A stretch of 45,109 nucleotides of DNA from an uncultured beta proteobacterium (GCA_903914175.1 CAIWNX010000043.1:1-45109); one strand, 5' to 3'; numbered from the stretch's first letter, positions 26,063 through 35,031 are shown. Numbers and translations: made by a program. The notes: generated by a model not told the origin, from the letters alone.

Positions 26063-27028
26063 GTGCTGCAGATTCTCCTGATCACCTTTCCTTTTTTCGC
26101 CCTGGTGCTGTGCGGCTACCTGGCGGCGCGCCGGCGTTTGCTGCCGCTTGAGGCGGTCGCCGGTTTGAACGGGTTTGTGCTGTTCTTTGCCCTGCCCTGC
26201 ATGCTGTACCGCTTTGGCGCGATGACGCCGATCGCCCAACTGCTCGATATCGGTGTCGCCTTCACGTGGACGCTTTGTGCCGTGATCGTGGTGGCGCTGA
26301 CGGTGGCCATCAGCCGCAATTCGCGCATCGGCTGGAACGATGCCGCCTTCGGCGCGCTGGTGGCATCATTTCCGAACACCGGTTTCATGGGTGTGCCGCT
26401 GCTGGTGGCGCTGCTGGGCCCGCCCGCAGCTGGGCCGGTGATCCTGACCATGGTGGTCGACATGGTGGTCACGACCTCGCTGTGCATTGCACTGTCGCGG
26501 CTCGATGGCGCCGACCAGCATGGCGTGCGCAAAGCGCTCGGGAAGGCTCTCAAGGGCGTCTCGACCAACCCGCTGCCGTGGGCGATCCTGCTGGGTGCGC
26601 TGAGTTCGATGCGGCATGTGGACTTGCCCAAGCCGCTGGCGCAAACCGTTGGCATGCTGGCCGACGCCGCCTCACCGGTGGCGCTGTTCACCATTGGCGC
26701 GGTGCTGGCGCGCTCGCAGATGCTGGCATTGATGCAGGGACATGCGCCGATACCTTTGCGCGACTTCGTGCCGGTGGCCGGCATCAAGCTGCTGCTGCAT
26801 CCGCTGCTGGTGCTGTTGGTCGGGACGATCGCCATCCAGGCAGGCTTGTCGCTGAGCCGCACGGCGTTCACGGTCATCGTGCTGGCGGCAGCGCTGCCGA
26901 GCGCGAGCAATGTGTCCTTGCTGGCCGAGCGCTTCGGTGCCGACAATGGACGCATCGCCCGCATCATCCTGCTCTCGACCGCAGCGGCCTTTGTGACGTT
27001 TTCGCTGGCCGTCACCCTCCTGATTTGA
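26063..27028 (+). CDS. AEC family transporter
   Basis: A 321-residue membrane protein with about ten helices of the auxin efflux carrier (AEC) family. Family features are the first helix ILLITFPFFALVLCGYLAARR, FFALPCMLYRFG near residue 50, FPNTGFMGVPLLVALLGP near 105, and the repeat counterpart in the second half with ASPVALFTIGAVLA and AAALPSASNVSLLAERFG. Bacterial members move malate, malonate or amino acids; the substrate here is unknown. The start is GTG 26063, because the first hydrophobic helix begins immediately after it and the family has no long N-terminal tail. The gene is divergent from rep and convergent with priA (2 bp between stop codons). Confidence 0.9.
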   Translation: MLQILLITFPFFALVLCGYLAARRRLLPLEAVAGLNGFVLFFALPCMLYRFGAMTPIAQLLDIGVAFTWTLCAVIVVALTVAISRNSRIGWNDAAFGALVASFPNTGFMGVPLLVALLGPPAAGPVILTMVVDMVVTTSLCIALSRLDGADQHGVRKALGKALKGVSTNPLPWAILLGALSSMRHVDLPKPLAQTVGMLADAASPVALFTIGAVLARSQMLALMQGHAPIPLRDFVPVAGIKLLLHPLLVLLVGTIAIQAGLSLSRTAFTVIVLAAALPSASNVSLLAERFGADNGRIARIILLSTAAAFVTFSLAVTLLI

Positions 27029-27030
27029 GC

Positions 27031-29166
27031 TCAGATCAACAGCGGGTCAACGTCGATGGCCCAGCGCAGAAGGCCTTTGCCCTCGGCCTGCAGGCGTGTG
27101 GCGTGCAGCACGACCTGCCAGGCCGTCAGAAAGCGCTGCAAGGCGGCGCGCGAAGGGCTTTCGATCAGCATCTGGGCCCGTTCCACATTGGCCACGCGCT
27201 GCATGCTCATAGGAACGGCCGGGTAGAGGCTGATGTGCTGTAGCAGCGCTGCGCCATCGGCCATGCCGGTGGCGCCCGCGCTCGCAGCGCTCAGGAAACC
27301 CTGTGCGATTACCTGCGTGCGCGCTTCGGCGCGCACCAGCGCCTGAAAACTGAAAGGGGGCAGCGCTGCCTGCAGTCGTTCCGCCAATTGCCCGGCAGCG
27401 AACGCGGGGTAGTCGTGGCGCTTCAGTGCCTCGAACAGCGGGTGCTGCGGGTGAAAGGTTTGCAGCCACATCTCGCTGTGGCCGCTGACGTCGGCATCGC
27501 GTCCGGCGCGGCCCGTCGCCTGCATCAGCAGGCTGAACAAGCGCTCCGGTGCGCGGAAATCGCTGGAGAACAGGGCGCTGTCGGCATTGATGGCCGCGAC
27601 CAGCGTGATGCGGCGAAAGTCGTGGCCCTTGGCGATCATCTGCGTCCCGACCAGCACATCGACCTCGCCCGAGTGCACGCGCGCCAGCTGCACGGTCAGC
27701 TCGCCCTTGAGCCGCGTGCTGTCGGCGTCGATGCGCGCAATACGCACGGGCTCACCTTGCGGCCATTGTTCGGACACCGAGTTCGGCCGGCGCACGTCGG
27801 CCAGCAGTTCGGCCAGGTGCTCTTCAAGCCGTTCGGTGCCACGCCCCATGGCCGTGATGTCGGGGTTGCCGCAGGCCGGGCAGGTGCGCGGCACGCGCTC
27901 GGTGTAGCCGCAGTGGTGGCAGCGCAGCGTGCGGTCGATCTTGTGGAACACGCGGTAGGCGCTGCAATGCGGGCACTCGCTCTTCCAGTCGCAGTCGCTG
28001 CAATGCAGCACCGGCGCGTAGCCGCGGCGGTTCAGGAAGATCAGGCTTTGCTCGCCGCATGCCACGCGCTGCGCAATGGCGGCCAGCAAAGGTGGTGCGA
28101 TGACGCAGCGCTTGGGCTGGTGGTTCATGTCGACGCGGCGCACCAGCGGCAGGGTGGCAGCGGCGCCGATACGACTGGGCATCTCCAGGCGCAGGTAGCG
28201 CCCGCCCTCCTGTACCGGCCGGCTGTGATGCCAGCTTTCGAGCGAAGGCGTGGCTGAACCAAGCAACACCTTGGCGCCCTCGAGCCGGCCGCGATAGACC
28301 GCCAGGTCGCGCGCCGAGTAGCGCGCGCCTTCGCCGCTCTTGTAGCTCGGGTCGTGCTCCTCGTCCACGATGATCAGGCGCAAGCGTGGCAGTGAGGCAA
28401 ACACGGCCATGCGCGTGCCCAGCACGATGCGCGCGGCGCCGCTGTGCGCTGCCAGCCAGCTCTTGAGGCGTTGCGCCGCGCTCATGCCGCTGTGCAGCGA
28501 GACCACGGCCTGTTCGCCGAACAGCGGGTTGAAGCGCGCCATGAAGCGCGCTTCGAGCTGGGGTGTGAGGTTGATCTCGGGCACCATCACCATCGCCTGC
28601 GCCTGCGGCTCGCTTGCCAGCAGGCGTTGGACGCAGCGCAAATAGACTTCGGTCTTGCCGCTGCCCGTGGCGCCGAACAAAAGGAAAGGGCCGGGTTCGG
28701 CCTCAAAGCGCTGCAGCGCCAGCATCTGTTCGGGCGTCAGCACGGCCTGATCGCTGGCGGAAGTCCCGGCCACGTTTGGCGCGACGGCCGCCTTGGCGTG
28801 GCGTTTGAGGCGGCGTGCCAGTTGCACGGTGCTGAGCTCGCGCAACTGCGGTGGCAGCGCCGCCAGCGCCACTTCGCCAACCGCGCGCTGGTAATAGCTC
28901 GCGGTGAACGTGATCAGTTCCCGCCACGCCGGGGTCAGGGGCTCTAGGCCGTCGAGAGGGCCGACCATGGAACGGAGTTTGTCGGGAGCGATGTCCTGAC
29001 CTGCAACATCCGGTGCGTCCCACACCACACCGAGGATCTCGCGCTTGCCCAGCGGCACCCGCACGAGGGTGCCGGCCGGCAAGGGCAGCGCACTGCGGTA
29101 GCTCAGGGCGCCGGCCATCTGGCTGTGTGCTGGGGTTTGTACCAATACCGACAGGCAGTGCGTCAT
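27031..29166 (-). CDS. priA: Primosomal protein N' (replication restart helicase PriA)
   Basis: PriA recognises stalled forks, unwinds the lagging strand 3'-5' and loads DnaB through PriB/DnaT. The 711-residue product has the N-terminal DNA-binding domain (VRVPLGKREILGVVW), a helicase core with Walker A in GATGSGKTEVYL and motif II DEEHDPSYK, and the inserted zinc-binding region with eight cysteines in four CxxC pairs (CSDC, CPHC, CHHC, CPAC). GTQMIAKGHDF and QATGRAGRD belong to the second helicase domain. GGGA about 7 nt upstream serves as a ribosome-binding site. The 352-bp AT-rich region upstream carries a DnaA box near a possible -10 (TATGAA, 29230-29235). Confidence 0.97.
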   Translation of the reverse strand: MTHCLSVLVQTPAHSQMAGALSYRSALPLPAGTLVRVPLGKREILGVVWDAPDVAGQDIAPDKLRSMVGPLDGLEPLTPAWRELITFTASYYQRAVGEVALAALPPQLRELSTVQLARRLKRHAKAAVAPNVAGTSASDQAVLTPEQMLALQRFEAEPGPFLLFGATGSGKTEVYLRCVQRLLASEPQAQAMVMVPEINLTPQLEARFMARFNPLFGEQAVVSLHSGMSAAQRLKSWLAAHSGAARIVLGTRMAVFASLPRLRLIIVDEEHDPSYKSGEGARYSARDLAVYRGRLEGAKVLLGSATPSLESWHHSRPVQEGGRYLRLEMPSRIGAAATLPLVRRVDMNHQPKRCVIAPPLLAAIAQRVACGEQSLIFLNRRGYAPVLHCSDCDWKSECPHCSAYRVFHKIDRTLRCHHCGYTERVPRTCPACGNPDITAMGRGTERLEEHLAELLADVRRPNSVSEQWPQGEPVRIARIDADSTRLKGELTVQLARVHSGEVDVLVGTQMIAKGHDFRRITLVAAINADSALFSSDFRAPERLFSLLMQATGRAGRDADVSGHSEMWLQTFHPQHPLFEALKRHDYPAFAAGQLAERLQAALPPFSFQALVRAEARTQVIAQGFLSAASAGATGMADGAALLQHISLYPAVPMSMQRVANVERAQMLIESPSRAALQRFLTAWQVVLHATRLQAEGKGLLRWAIDVDPLLI

Positions 29167-29262
29167 CCAAGCATCCCAGTTGGGGTCGCAACTTGATGTG
29201 AACTTGCGATAGTTGCCTTAAGTCCTTGATTCATAAACGATTTGCCTGCGATCCAAAGATTC

Positions 29263-29271
29263 TGTGGATAA
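29263..29271 (-). promoter_or_regulatory. Consensus DnaA box
   Basis: TTATCCACA on the minus strand is an exact match to the strict DnaA box. It lies about 100 bp upstream of priA and some 30 bp upstream of a possible priA -10. Only one exact copy is present, so this is not an origin by itself. Confidence 0.55.
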
Positions 29272-29352
29272 CTTTGTTGATATCCTGCCTTGGGCCGCGT
29301 CGAGGCCTTAAGAATCAAGGCTTTCGCTGAATTGCCCATAAAAAAAGCAAAT

Positions 29353-29371
29353 TTATAAATCGTTATAAATC
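29353..29371 (+). repeat. Tandem 10-bp-period repeat TTATAAATC
   Basis: TTATAAATC occurs at 29353-29361 and again at 29363-29371, one helical turn apart. A related inverted form (GATTCATAAACGATTT) lies at 29228-29243. These could be protein-binding or DNA-unwinding elements. Confidence 0.5.
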
Positions 29372-29518
29372 AATAACTTACAGTCGCTATTGGTTTTGTA
29401 GCGGGAATCCTGGAAATATCGATATCTTGCGCGGTGCAGCAAAATAAATGTGCATAAGTCAGGCTTCACTAACCAGATACCAGTCAAAAAACTGCTAGGG
29501 ACTCCCGCCCCAAATTGC

Positions 29519-30628
29519 TCAAGCGCGCATTTTTCGCGAGTGGTCGTGCACGGCTTTCACCAGCGAAGCGACATGATCAGGAGGTGTGTGCTGACTAATG
29601 CCGTGTCCGAGATTGAAAATCTGCGTCGGACCGGTTCCGGCCCCGGTGTGCGGCTTTCCGAAACTGTTGAGCACCTTGACGACTTCGGCCTCGATTTGCG
29701 CCGGCTGTGCAAACAGCACGTTGGGATCCAGGTTGCCTTGCAGGGCCTTGCTCTGACCGACCAGAGCGCGTGCCTTGGCCAGGTTGACGGTCCAGTCCAG
29801 ACCCAGCACGTTGCAGTCGAGCCCGCCCATCTCTTCCAGCCAGGGGCCGCCACCCTTGGTGAAAACGATTGACGGAATGCGCACGCCGTTGTGCTCCTTC
29901 TTCAGTTGCGCCAGCACCCGTGCCGTATAGGCCAGGCTGAATTCCTGGAATGCACCGTCGGCGAGCACGCCGCCCCAACTGTCGAATACCATGACCGCTT
30001 GCGCACCGGCTTCGATCTGGGTGTTGAGGTACAGCGCGACCGCGTCGGCGTTGATTCTCAGGATCTTGTGCATCAGGTCTGGTCGGCTGTAGAGCATGGT
30101 CTTGACCAAGCGGTAGTCGTCCGAGCCTGCGCCTTCGACCATGTAGCAGGCCAGGGTCCATGGGCTGCCGGAAAAACCGATCAGAGGCACGCGGCCATTG
30201 AGGGCCTTGCGGATCGAGGTGACGGCGTCAAAGACATAGCGCAGCTTGTCCATGTCGGGCACAGCGAGCTTGGCGACAGCGGCTTCGTCGCGCACGGCGT
30301 GTGCGAATTTCGGGCCTTCGCCGAGAGCAAACGAGAGGCCGAGCCCCATTGCGTCTGGCACGGTCAGGATGTCGCTGAACAAGATGGCGGCGTCGAGCGG
30401 AAAACGATCAATCGGTTGCAGTGTGACTTCGGTGGCGTAGTCGGTGTTGGTGGCCAGTCCCATGAAACTGCCGGCCTTGGCCCGGCTGTCGCGGTACTCG
30501 GGCAGATAACGCCCGGCCTGGCGCATGAGCCAGACCGGCGTGTGGTCAGTGGCCTGACGCAGGCAGGCGCGGATGAATGTGTCGTTCTGGAGGGGCGCAA
30601 AGGCGCTGGATTGGGCGGATGTATTCAT
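29519..30628 (-). CDS. hemE: Uroporphyrinogen decarboxylase
   Basis: HemE removes four carboxyl groups from uroporphyrinogen III to give coproporphyrinogen III in haem synthesis. The 369-residue product shows both family signatures: [16 protein letters not shown] near residue 31 (substrate-binding arginines) and [17 protein letters not shown] near 152. The catalytic aspartate lies in [28 protein letters not shown] and [10 protein letters not shown] near the C-terminus are also typical. GACAAT (30635-30640) ends 6 nt before the ATG, and the intervening TGGGGC is too close to act as a normal ribosome-binding site, so the mRNA may be leaderless. It precedes priA on the same strand but with a 352-bp gap. 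Confidence 0.98.
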   Translation of the reverse strand: MNTSAQSSAFAPLQNDTFIRACLRQATDHTPVWLMRQAGRYLPEYRDSRAKAGSFMGLATNTDYATEVTLQPIDRFPLDAAILFSDILTVPDAMGLGLSFALGEGPKFAHAVRDEAAVAKLAVPDMDKLRYVFDAVTSIRKALNGRVPLIGFSGSPWTLACYMVEGAGSDDYRLVKTMLYSRPDLMHKILRINADAVALYLNTQIEAGAQAVMVFDSWGGVLADGAFQEFSLAYTARVLAQLKKEHNGVRIPSIVFTKGGGPWLEEMGGLDCNVLGLDWTVNLAKARALVGQSKALQGNLDPNVLFAQPAQIEAEVVKVLNSFGKPHTGAGTGPTQIFNLGHGISQHTPPDHVASLVKAVHDHSRKMRA

Positions 30629-30634
30629 GCCCCA

Positions 30635-30640
30635 ATTGTC
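30635..30640 (-). promoter_or_regulatory. -10-like hexamer 6 nt before hemE start
   Basis: GACAAT ends 6 nt before the hemE ATG at 30628. No matching -35 element is seen. Confidence 0.4.
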
Positions 30641-30656
30641 GCAGCAACCGGCGCCG

Positions 30657-30670
30657 CCTCATTTTTGAGG
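30657..30670 (-). terminator. Small hairpin after the cytochrome fusion gene
   Basis: CCTCA-TTTT-TGAGG is a 5-bp inverted repeat in the 94-bp gap before hemE. A GC-rich inverted repeat (CCGGC-N6-GCCGG, about 30688-30703) lies on its other side. Neither has a T run on the minus strand, so termination is uncertain. Confidence 0.25.
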
Positions 30671-30722
30671 TGTCAACGAATCTTGATCCGGCAGACCCGC
30701 CGGCTGGGCCATGCGGCTTGCG

Positions 30723-31910
30723 TCATTGACTTGCTTTGGGCGCAGACGGGCCTGCGGGGATCTGCATGGCAGCATCGAGGAAAGTGCCCTGCTCGGCGTC
30801 CAGATGGCAGGCCGCGCAGTTGGCCTTGCTCTTGATTGGCGCGGATTGCCATTGCACCAACGTGATGTTGCGGTGTTTCTTGATCCAGTAAGGCGTCTCG
30901 GTGATGCGCAGCGGGCTGTCTGCCGGCTTGAGCGAGCGCATGATCTTGTAGGACGCTTCGGTCTGCTGGCTGTCTGCCGAGTTGGCCGTCGCAAACGCCA
31001 GAAGCGTGGCCTTGGCGGTGGCTTCAAGTCCAAGATCAGAGCCAAAATGCTGCGCCTGCCCGGCCATGATGGCATTCCAGGATCGACTTGGCAGCAGGTT
31101 CGGATGAAAGGCGAGATGGCAACTGCCGCACTCGTCGCGCCACACCGCGTTGTCCGCAAGTTTGGCGCCGATGAACTTGACGTGCGCGCCTTCGCTTTCA
31201 CCCCGCGCCTGATCCAGTTTCGCATCGATGGCATAGAAGAACCACCAGCCGCCAAATCCAAGGGTCAGTGTCAGCATCAGTATGGCGACGCCCCAGCGGG
31301 GACTCGCAGTCGGCACACCCGGCGCGGCCAACTTCGTGCCCGTGAGCATCGAACGCGCCAGATTCTCATGGTGCAGGAAGCTCTCCACGACGACACCGGC
31401 CAGGTGCCCGACGATCACCAGCAGCATCAGATTGGCCGTGAGTTCATGCAGTTTCTTGAAGGTGCGGCTTTGCACAAGACTCATGGCTCCCGAGAGCGCA
31501 CCTTGCTGCTCCTCGCCGCCGAGCGTGAAGAAACCGCTCAGTCCCACCGCCAGGGTCAGCAGCAGAAGGATATAGATGGCCAGGCTGCCGGTCGGGTTGT
31601 GACCAATGTGGCGCGCAGCCGTTCCATGGAGCACGCCGCGAAGGTAGCTCAGTGCCGCGCGCGGCCCGTACCAAAACGACGCGAAGCGGGCGTAATGGGT
31701 ACCGACCAGCCCCCAGACGACGCGAAAGGCGATCAGCCCCAGCATCAAGTAACCCAGGAAAACATGCACCGCAAGCCAGCGGTCCGACCCTGTGGTGAGC
31801 CAGGCCCCGACAAAACTCGAGGCCAGTGTCCAGTGGAACAGACGGGTCGGAACGTCCCAGATCAGAGTGCGCTGCATGGCGTTCGAGCCTTGAGGGCTGC
31901 GCTTTGTCAT
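30723..31910 (-). CDS. Cytochrome b561-type membrane domain fused to diheme cytochrome c (DHC)
   Basis: A 395-residue fusion protein. Residues about 14-190 are a Ni/Fe-hydrogenase-type cytochrome b561 domain with four helices, preceded by LIWDVPTRLFHWTLA; candidate haem b ligands are H26, H49, H155 and H169. A fifth helix (about 207-228) leads into a C-terminal DHC-like domain with two c-type haem sites, C261-x2-C264-H265 and C365-x2-C368-H369. The N-terminus is predicted cytoplasmic and the c-type domain periplasmic. In Rhodobacter, Shewanella and others a separate diheme cytochrome c, a cytochrome b and the oxygen-binding SHP cytochrome are encoded together; here b and DHC are one chain and SHP is missing. 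It likely passes quinol electrons to a periplasmic acceptor. AGGAGAGGA (31918-31926) is a good ribosome-binding site. Confidence 0.88.
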   Translation of the reverse strand: MTKRSPQGSNAMQRTLIWDVPTRLFHWTLASSFVGAWLTTGSDRWLAVHVFLGYLMLGLIAFRVVWGLVGTHYARFASFWYGPRAALSYLRGVLHGTAARHIGHNPTGSLAIYILLLLTLAVGLSGFFTLGGEEQQGALSGAMSLVQSRTFKKLHELTANLMLLVIVGHLAGVVVESFLHHENLARSMLTGTKLAAPGVPTASPRWGVAILMLTLTLGFGGWWFFYAIDAKLDQARGESEGAHVKFIGAKLADNAVWRDECGSCHLAFHPNLLPSRSWNAIMAGQAQHFGSDLGLEATAKATLLAFATANSADSQQTEASYKIMRSLKPADSPLRITETPYWIKKHRNITLVQWQSAPIKSKANCAACHLDAEQGTFLDAAMQIPAGPSAPKASQ

Positions 31911-32012
31911 CCGGGAATCCTCTCCTGGTGTTCGCTGAAATTTCTGTGGTCGGCATCGGCACGGCAGGCGGCACAGCGGGAGGCCCTGCGGACCGAGGCG
32001 AATACGCGCGAG

Positions 32013-32029
32013 GCAAGCAACAGGCTTGC
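32013..32029. other. Perfect 6-bp inverted repeat upstream of the cytochrome fusion gene
   Basis: GCAAGC-AACAG-GCTTGC lies in the 229-bp gap between the CoA-binding gene and the cytochrome fusion, about 105 bp before the latter. No T run follows; it may be an operator or an mRNA hairpin. I see nothing else definite in this gap. Confidence 0.3.
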
Positions 32030-32139
32030 AGCAATTCGGGCGGTCAGGGAAGGTGGAAGGCAGGTGGCGTGAAGTCGCATCCGAAGAGCTTAGCGGGGGC
32101 AGATTAAGCCACCCTTAAGTTCCTGCCCAAGTCTTCAGA

Positions 32140-32544
32140 CTACCGGGCGGCGTGCGCCATCATCAGACATTTGTTCTGGACCACGCGCAGACCGGCCTCG
32201 CGCGCCATCGCTGCTGCCTCGGCGTTCTCAATGCCGCTTTGCAGCCACAGGCCCTGCGCGCCGATGGCGACGGCTTCCTGCGCCACGGGCGGCACGTCGG
32301 CACTCTTGCGAAACACGTTGACCAGTTCAATGCGCTCATGACGCGCCGCTTCAGTCAGCGTCGGGTACGACTTCTCCCCCAGCACCTCGGTCGCAGCTGG
32401 GTTGATCGGGATGATGCGCCAGCCCTGCGCCTGCATGTAGCGCGACACGTCGAAGCTGGCGCGATGCGGTTTCGGCGACAAGCCGACCACGGCGACCGTG
32501 CGGCAGTGCTGCAGTATGTGTTCGATGTCGTCGGTCTGGTTCAT
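32140..32544 (-). CDS. CoA-binding protein (YccU-like)
   Basis: A 134-residue Rossmann-like CoA_binding domain protein, full length for the small YccU-type family. The sequence shows CRTVAVVGLSPKPHRASFDVSRYMQAQGWRIIPINP (split: nucleotide-binding loop VVGLSPKPHRAS and then the second strand RIIPINP), ELVNVFRKSADVP and QGLWLQSGI, and the C-terminus contains NKCLMMAH, a conserved cysteine region. The family binds CoA or related nucleotides; the role is unknown, though it resembles the CoA-binding part of succinyl-CoA synthetase. It starts 13 bp after the dsbD stop codon on the same strand, so it is probably cotranscribed with dsbD. Confidence 0.9.
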   Translation of the reverse strand: MNQTDDIEHILQHCRTVAVVGLSPKPHRASFDVSRYMQAQGWRIIPINPAATEVLGEKSYPTLTEAARHERIELVNVFRKSADVPPVAQEAVAIGAQGLWLQSGIENAEAAAMAREAGLRVVQNKCLMMAHAAR

Positions 32545-32557
32545 GTTTCGGTACGGT

Positions 32558-34690
32558 TCAAAGTGCTTGCAGCACGGAACGAACTTCCTGAACGCTGAGT
32601 ATTTCGGACATGACAACGGGAGCCTTGCCTGACTGGTAGACGACATAGACCGGCACGCCGTTGCGGCCGAGTTGAGCCAGGGCATCGCTGATGACCGGAT
32701 CGCGCCGCGTCCAGTCGGCGCGCAGCAGCGTGACCTTCTTGGCCGCCAGGTCGGCCAGCACGTCGGCATTGGCCAGTGTGGTCTTCTTGTTGTACTGGCA
32801 GGTGACGCACCAGGCGGCGGTGAAGTCGACGAACACAGGAGTACCCGCAGCCAGCGCCTGTTCGACACGGCCCGGCGCCCAGGCTTGCCAGCGCTCGGTG
32901 CTGGCGCTGCCGATGTCGCTGACCACTGTCTTGACCACGTTCTGGCCGATGGCGCCAGCCAGCAGCATGCTGAGCACGATGGCCATTGTTGCCACGATCA
33001 GGCGGCTGCGCCCTTGCAGCGTGAACGCCCACAGCACGGCACTCAGGGCCACCAGCAAGGCCAGCAGCGCACCGGCCCCGTCGATGCCGCTTTGCTGGCC
33101 AAGCACCCAGACCAGCCAGACCACGGTGGCAAACATCGGAAACGCCATGGCGCGCCGGAATGTGTCCATCCATGCGCCGGGCCGCGGCAGCAGCCGCGCC
33201 ACGGCAGGGATCAGGCTGGCCACCAGGTAGGGCAGGGCCATGCCGAAACCGATCATGGTGAAGATCAGCAGCGCCTGCAGTGCCGGCAAGGCCAGCGCCA
33301 GACCGAGCGAGGCGCCCATGAAGGGCGCGGTACAGGGAGAGGCGATGGCGACCGCCAGTACACCCGAAAGAAAAGCATTGATGGCCGGGTTCTTGGCCTC
33401 GACCAGCAGCACGCGACTGGGCAGGAATTGGCCGAATTCAAACAGGCCGGCCAGATTCAGCCCCATCACGGTGAACAGCGCCGCCAGCGCCGCGACCGTC
33501 AGCGGCGACTGCAACTGGAAACCCCAGCCGAGTTGCTCGCCTGCGCTGCGCAGGCCCAGCATCAGCGCACCCAATGCCAGAAACGACAGCACGACACCGG
33601 CGCTGTAGGCCACGCCGCTGACACGATGCCCGCGCTGGTCGTTGGCATGGCGCGTGAAGCTCATGACCTTGATCGCCAGCACCGGAAAGACGCAGGGCAT
33701 CAGGTTGAGCAGCATGCCGCCCAGCAGTGCGCCCAGCAGCGCGGCCAGCAGCGTGATCGGTGGCTGCGCCGGTGCAGCCGGCACAGGCCGTGCAGCGGTT
33801 AACGCGGCGCCGGTCGCCACTGCGGGCCACGTTCCCAGCACCTTGAGCTCGGCCCGATAGCCCTGGCCGCCGGCGGCCAGCACCACCGGCATCAGCGCCG
33901 GGCTGTTGCCGCGCTGCGCCGCGAGCGGCACCTGGGCGTTCCAGACCTCGCCGCTCCAGCTCTGCGTCCAGGGTGCGGCGGTTTCGATCACCTCGGGTGT
34001 CTCGGGGAAGAAGTCGAGCGTCTTGCCGCGCAGTGCAGCCGGCAGGCCGTGCACCATGAGTCTGATGCTGCTGCCGTCGATCTGCACCTTGCTGTCGGCC
34101 AGCGCTGTGACGGTCAAGGCCTGCGGACGCGCCGCCAGCGCGGCTTGGAACGCGGCACTGTTGATCGCGCTCGAGCCCTGCACCGGCAATTTGAGGGCGA
34201 ACTCGCCTTCCTCGGGGACGCATTCCTGGCGACAGACCAGCCAGTTCGCCTTGAGGCGGATCTCGATTTCGTTGTTGGGCGCCGCCGCCTTGAAGGCGGG
34301 CGTGATCGTCAGCGGCACCGGCAGCAGCACGGTGCCGTCAAAGCCGTAGTTGGCGAGGTTACCCAGCGGGATCTTCTTCGGCAGCGGCCAGTCGATCTCG
34401 CCCGCCGTCAAGCCGGGTGGCAGCGTCCATTGCAAGGCGGTGGGCAGACCGGAGTCGCCCGAGTTCTTCCAGTAGGTATGCCAATCCTTCTGGTGCGTGA
34501 GTTGCAGGCCGAGCCAGACCGTCTTGCCGGCGTCGGCGCCATCGGGCGCGTAGGCCATCAGTTCGGCCCGCACCTGTGCCGTGCTGACCACCGCAGACTG
34601 GGCGTGCGCCCCGCCGGCCATGACTCCGGCAACAAGGAAGAGCGCAGCGCTCACGGAGCGCTGAAGGATTTTTGAGAAAGTCATTGCCAT
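32558..34690 (-). CDS. dsbD: Thiol:disulfide interchange protein DsbD (ScsB-like, long form)
   Basis: A 710-residue protein that moves electrons from cytoplasmic thioredoxin to periplasmic thiol proteins. A signal peptide (about 1-30) is followed by an N-terminal periplasmic domain with C153 and C157 (WLVCRQEC), a membrane domain of about eight helices with the paired cysteines C333 (MPCVFP) and C453 (SPCTAP), and a C-terminal thioredoxin-like domain with C628-V-T-C631. All six redox cysteines are present. It is longer than E. coli DsbD (565), with an enlarged N-terminal region like ScsB. The start at 34690 begins the signal peptide, 11 bp after the DUF167 gene. It would support cytochrome c maturation, which the diheme protein nearby requires. 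Confidence 0.93.
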   Translation of the reverse strand: MAMTFSKILQRSVSAALFLVAGVMAGGAHAQSAVVSTAQVRAELMAYAPDGADAGKTVWLGLQLTHQKDWHTYWKNSGDSGLPTALQWTLPPGLTAGEIDWPLPKKIPLGNLANYGFDGTVLLPVPLTITPAFKAAAPNNEIEIRLKANWLVCRQECVPEEGEFALKLPVQGSSAINSAAFQAALAARPQALTVTALADSKVQIDGSSIRLMVHGLPAALRGKTLDFFPETPEVIETAAPWTQSWSGEVWNAQVPLAAQRGNSPALMPVVLAAGGQGYRAELKVLGTWPAVATGAALTAARPVPAAPAQPPITLLAALLGALLGGMLLNLMPCVFPVLAIKVMSFTRHANDQRGHRVSGVAYSAGVVLSFLALGALMLGLRSAGEQLGWGFQLQSPLTVAALAALFTVMGLNLAGLFEFGQFLPSRVLLVEAKNPAINAFLSGVLAVAIASPCTAPFMGASLGLALALPALQALLIFTMIGFGMALPYLVASLIPAVARLLPRPGAWMDTFRRAMAFPMFATVVWLVWVLGQQSGIDGAGALLALLVALSAVLWAFTLQGRSRLIVATMAIVLSMLLAGAIGQNVVKTVVSDIGSASTERWQAWAPGRVEQALAAGTPVFVDFTAAWCVTCQYNKKTTLANADVLADLAAKKVTLLRADWTRRDPVISDALAQLGRNGVPVYVVYQSGKAPVVMSEILSVQEVRSVLQAL

Positions 34691-34701
34691 GTCGGATTGT
34701 C

Positions 34702-35031
34702 TCAAAGGTCCAAAGTTCCCTGCGCAAACACGGCTGGCAGTTTCTTGGGCGCCTTGATGCGCAGTTGCTTGTTCACGTTCTCGCGGCCGAACACGACGTC
34801 GATGTCGGCCACGGGCACGCCGAACAGGGGCGCCAGAAAGCGCACCATGTGGTCGGTCGCCTTGCCCGCCACCGGTGCTGCGGTGACGCTGACCTTGAGC
34901 TGCGTCCCCTTGGGTTTCCCGATGGCGTCTTTGGCGGCGCTCGGCTTGCCCAGGATGTTGACCACCAGCACATCGCCTTCCCAGACAAAGAAAGAGTCGC
35001 CAGTGGCGTTTCTGATCTGCCCACGGCTCAT
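34702..35031 (-). CDS. DUF167 family protein (YggU/UPF0235)
   Basis: A 109-residue small basic protein of the DUF167/UPF0235 family. It contains DVLVVNILGKPSAAKDAIG (an SKxxI-like segment is typical here), LKVSVTAAPVAGKATDHMVRFLAPLFGVP (AAPVxGKAN is the family core) and FGRENVNKQLRI. The fold is known from structural work on E. coli YggU, but no function is established. It overlaps the end of the alaX gene by 4 nt (ATGA) and precedes dsbD by 11 bp, so alaX, DUF167, dsbD and the CoA-binding gene form one tightly packed leftward operon. Confidence 0.9.
   Translation of the reverse strand: MSRGQIRNATGDSFFVWEGDVLVVNILGKPSAAKDAIGKPKGTQLKVSVTAAPVAGKATDHMVRFLAPLFGVPVADIDVVFGRENVNKQLRIKAPKKLPAVFAQGTLDL

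Larger units (their letters stand above)
29167..29518. other. AT-rich intergenic region between hemE and priA
   Basis: 352 bp without a credible gene, clearly richer in A and T than its surroundings. It holds the priA 5' region, one DnaA box, a pair of 10-bp-period repeats and an A-rich tract near 29339-29349. No tRNA or known small RNA was recognised. The hemE 3' side shows no typical terminator; only a weak CAGT-TTTTTG-ACTG fold is seen on the minus strand near 29482-29495. Confidence 0.6.

Noticed and set aside
29167-29518. The AT-rich gap as a replication origin.
   Set aside because: Only one strict DnaA box is present and no dnaA, dnaN or parAB genes are adjacent. It is better described as the priA upstream region.
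31911-32139. A possible small c-type cytochrome (SHP) gene next to the cytochrome fusion.
   Set aside because: No frame in the gap contains a CxxCH motif with a signal peptide.
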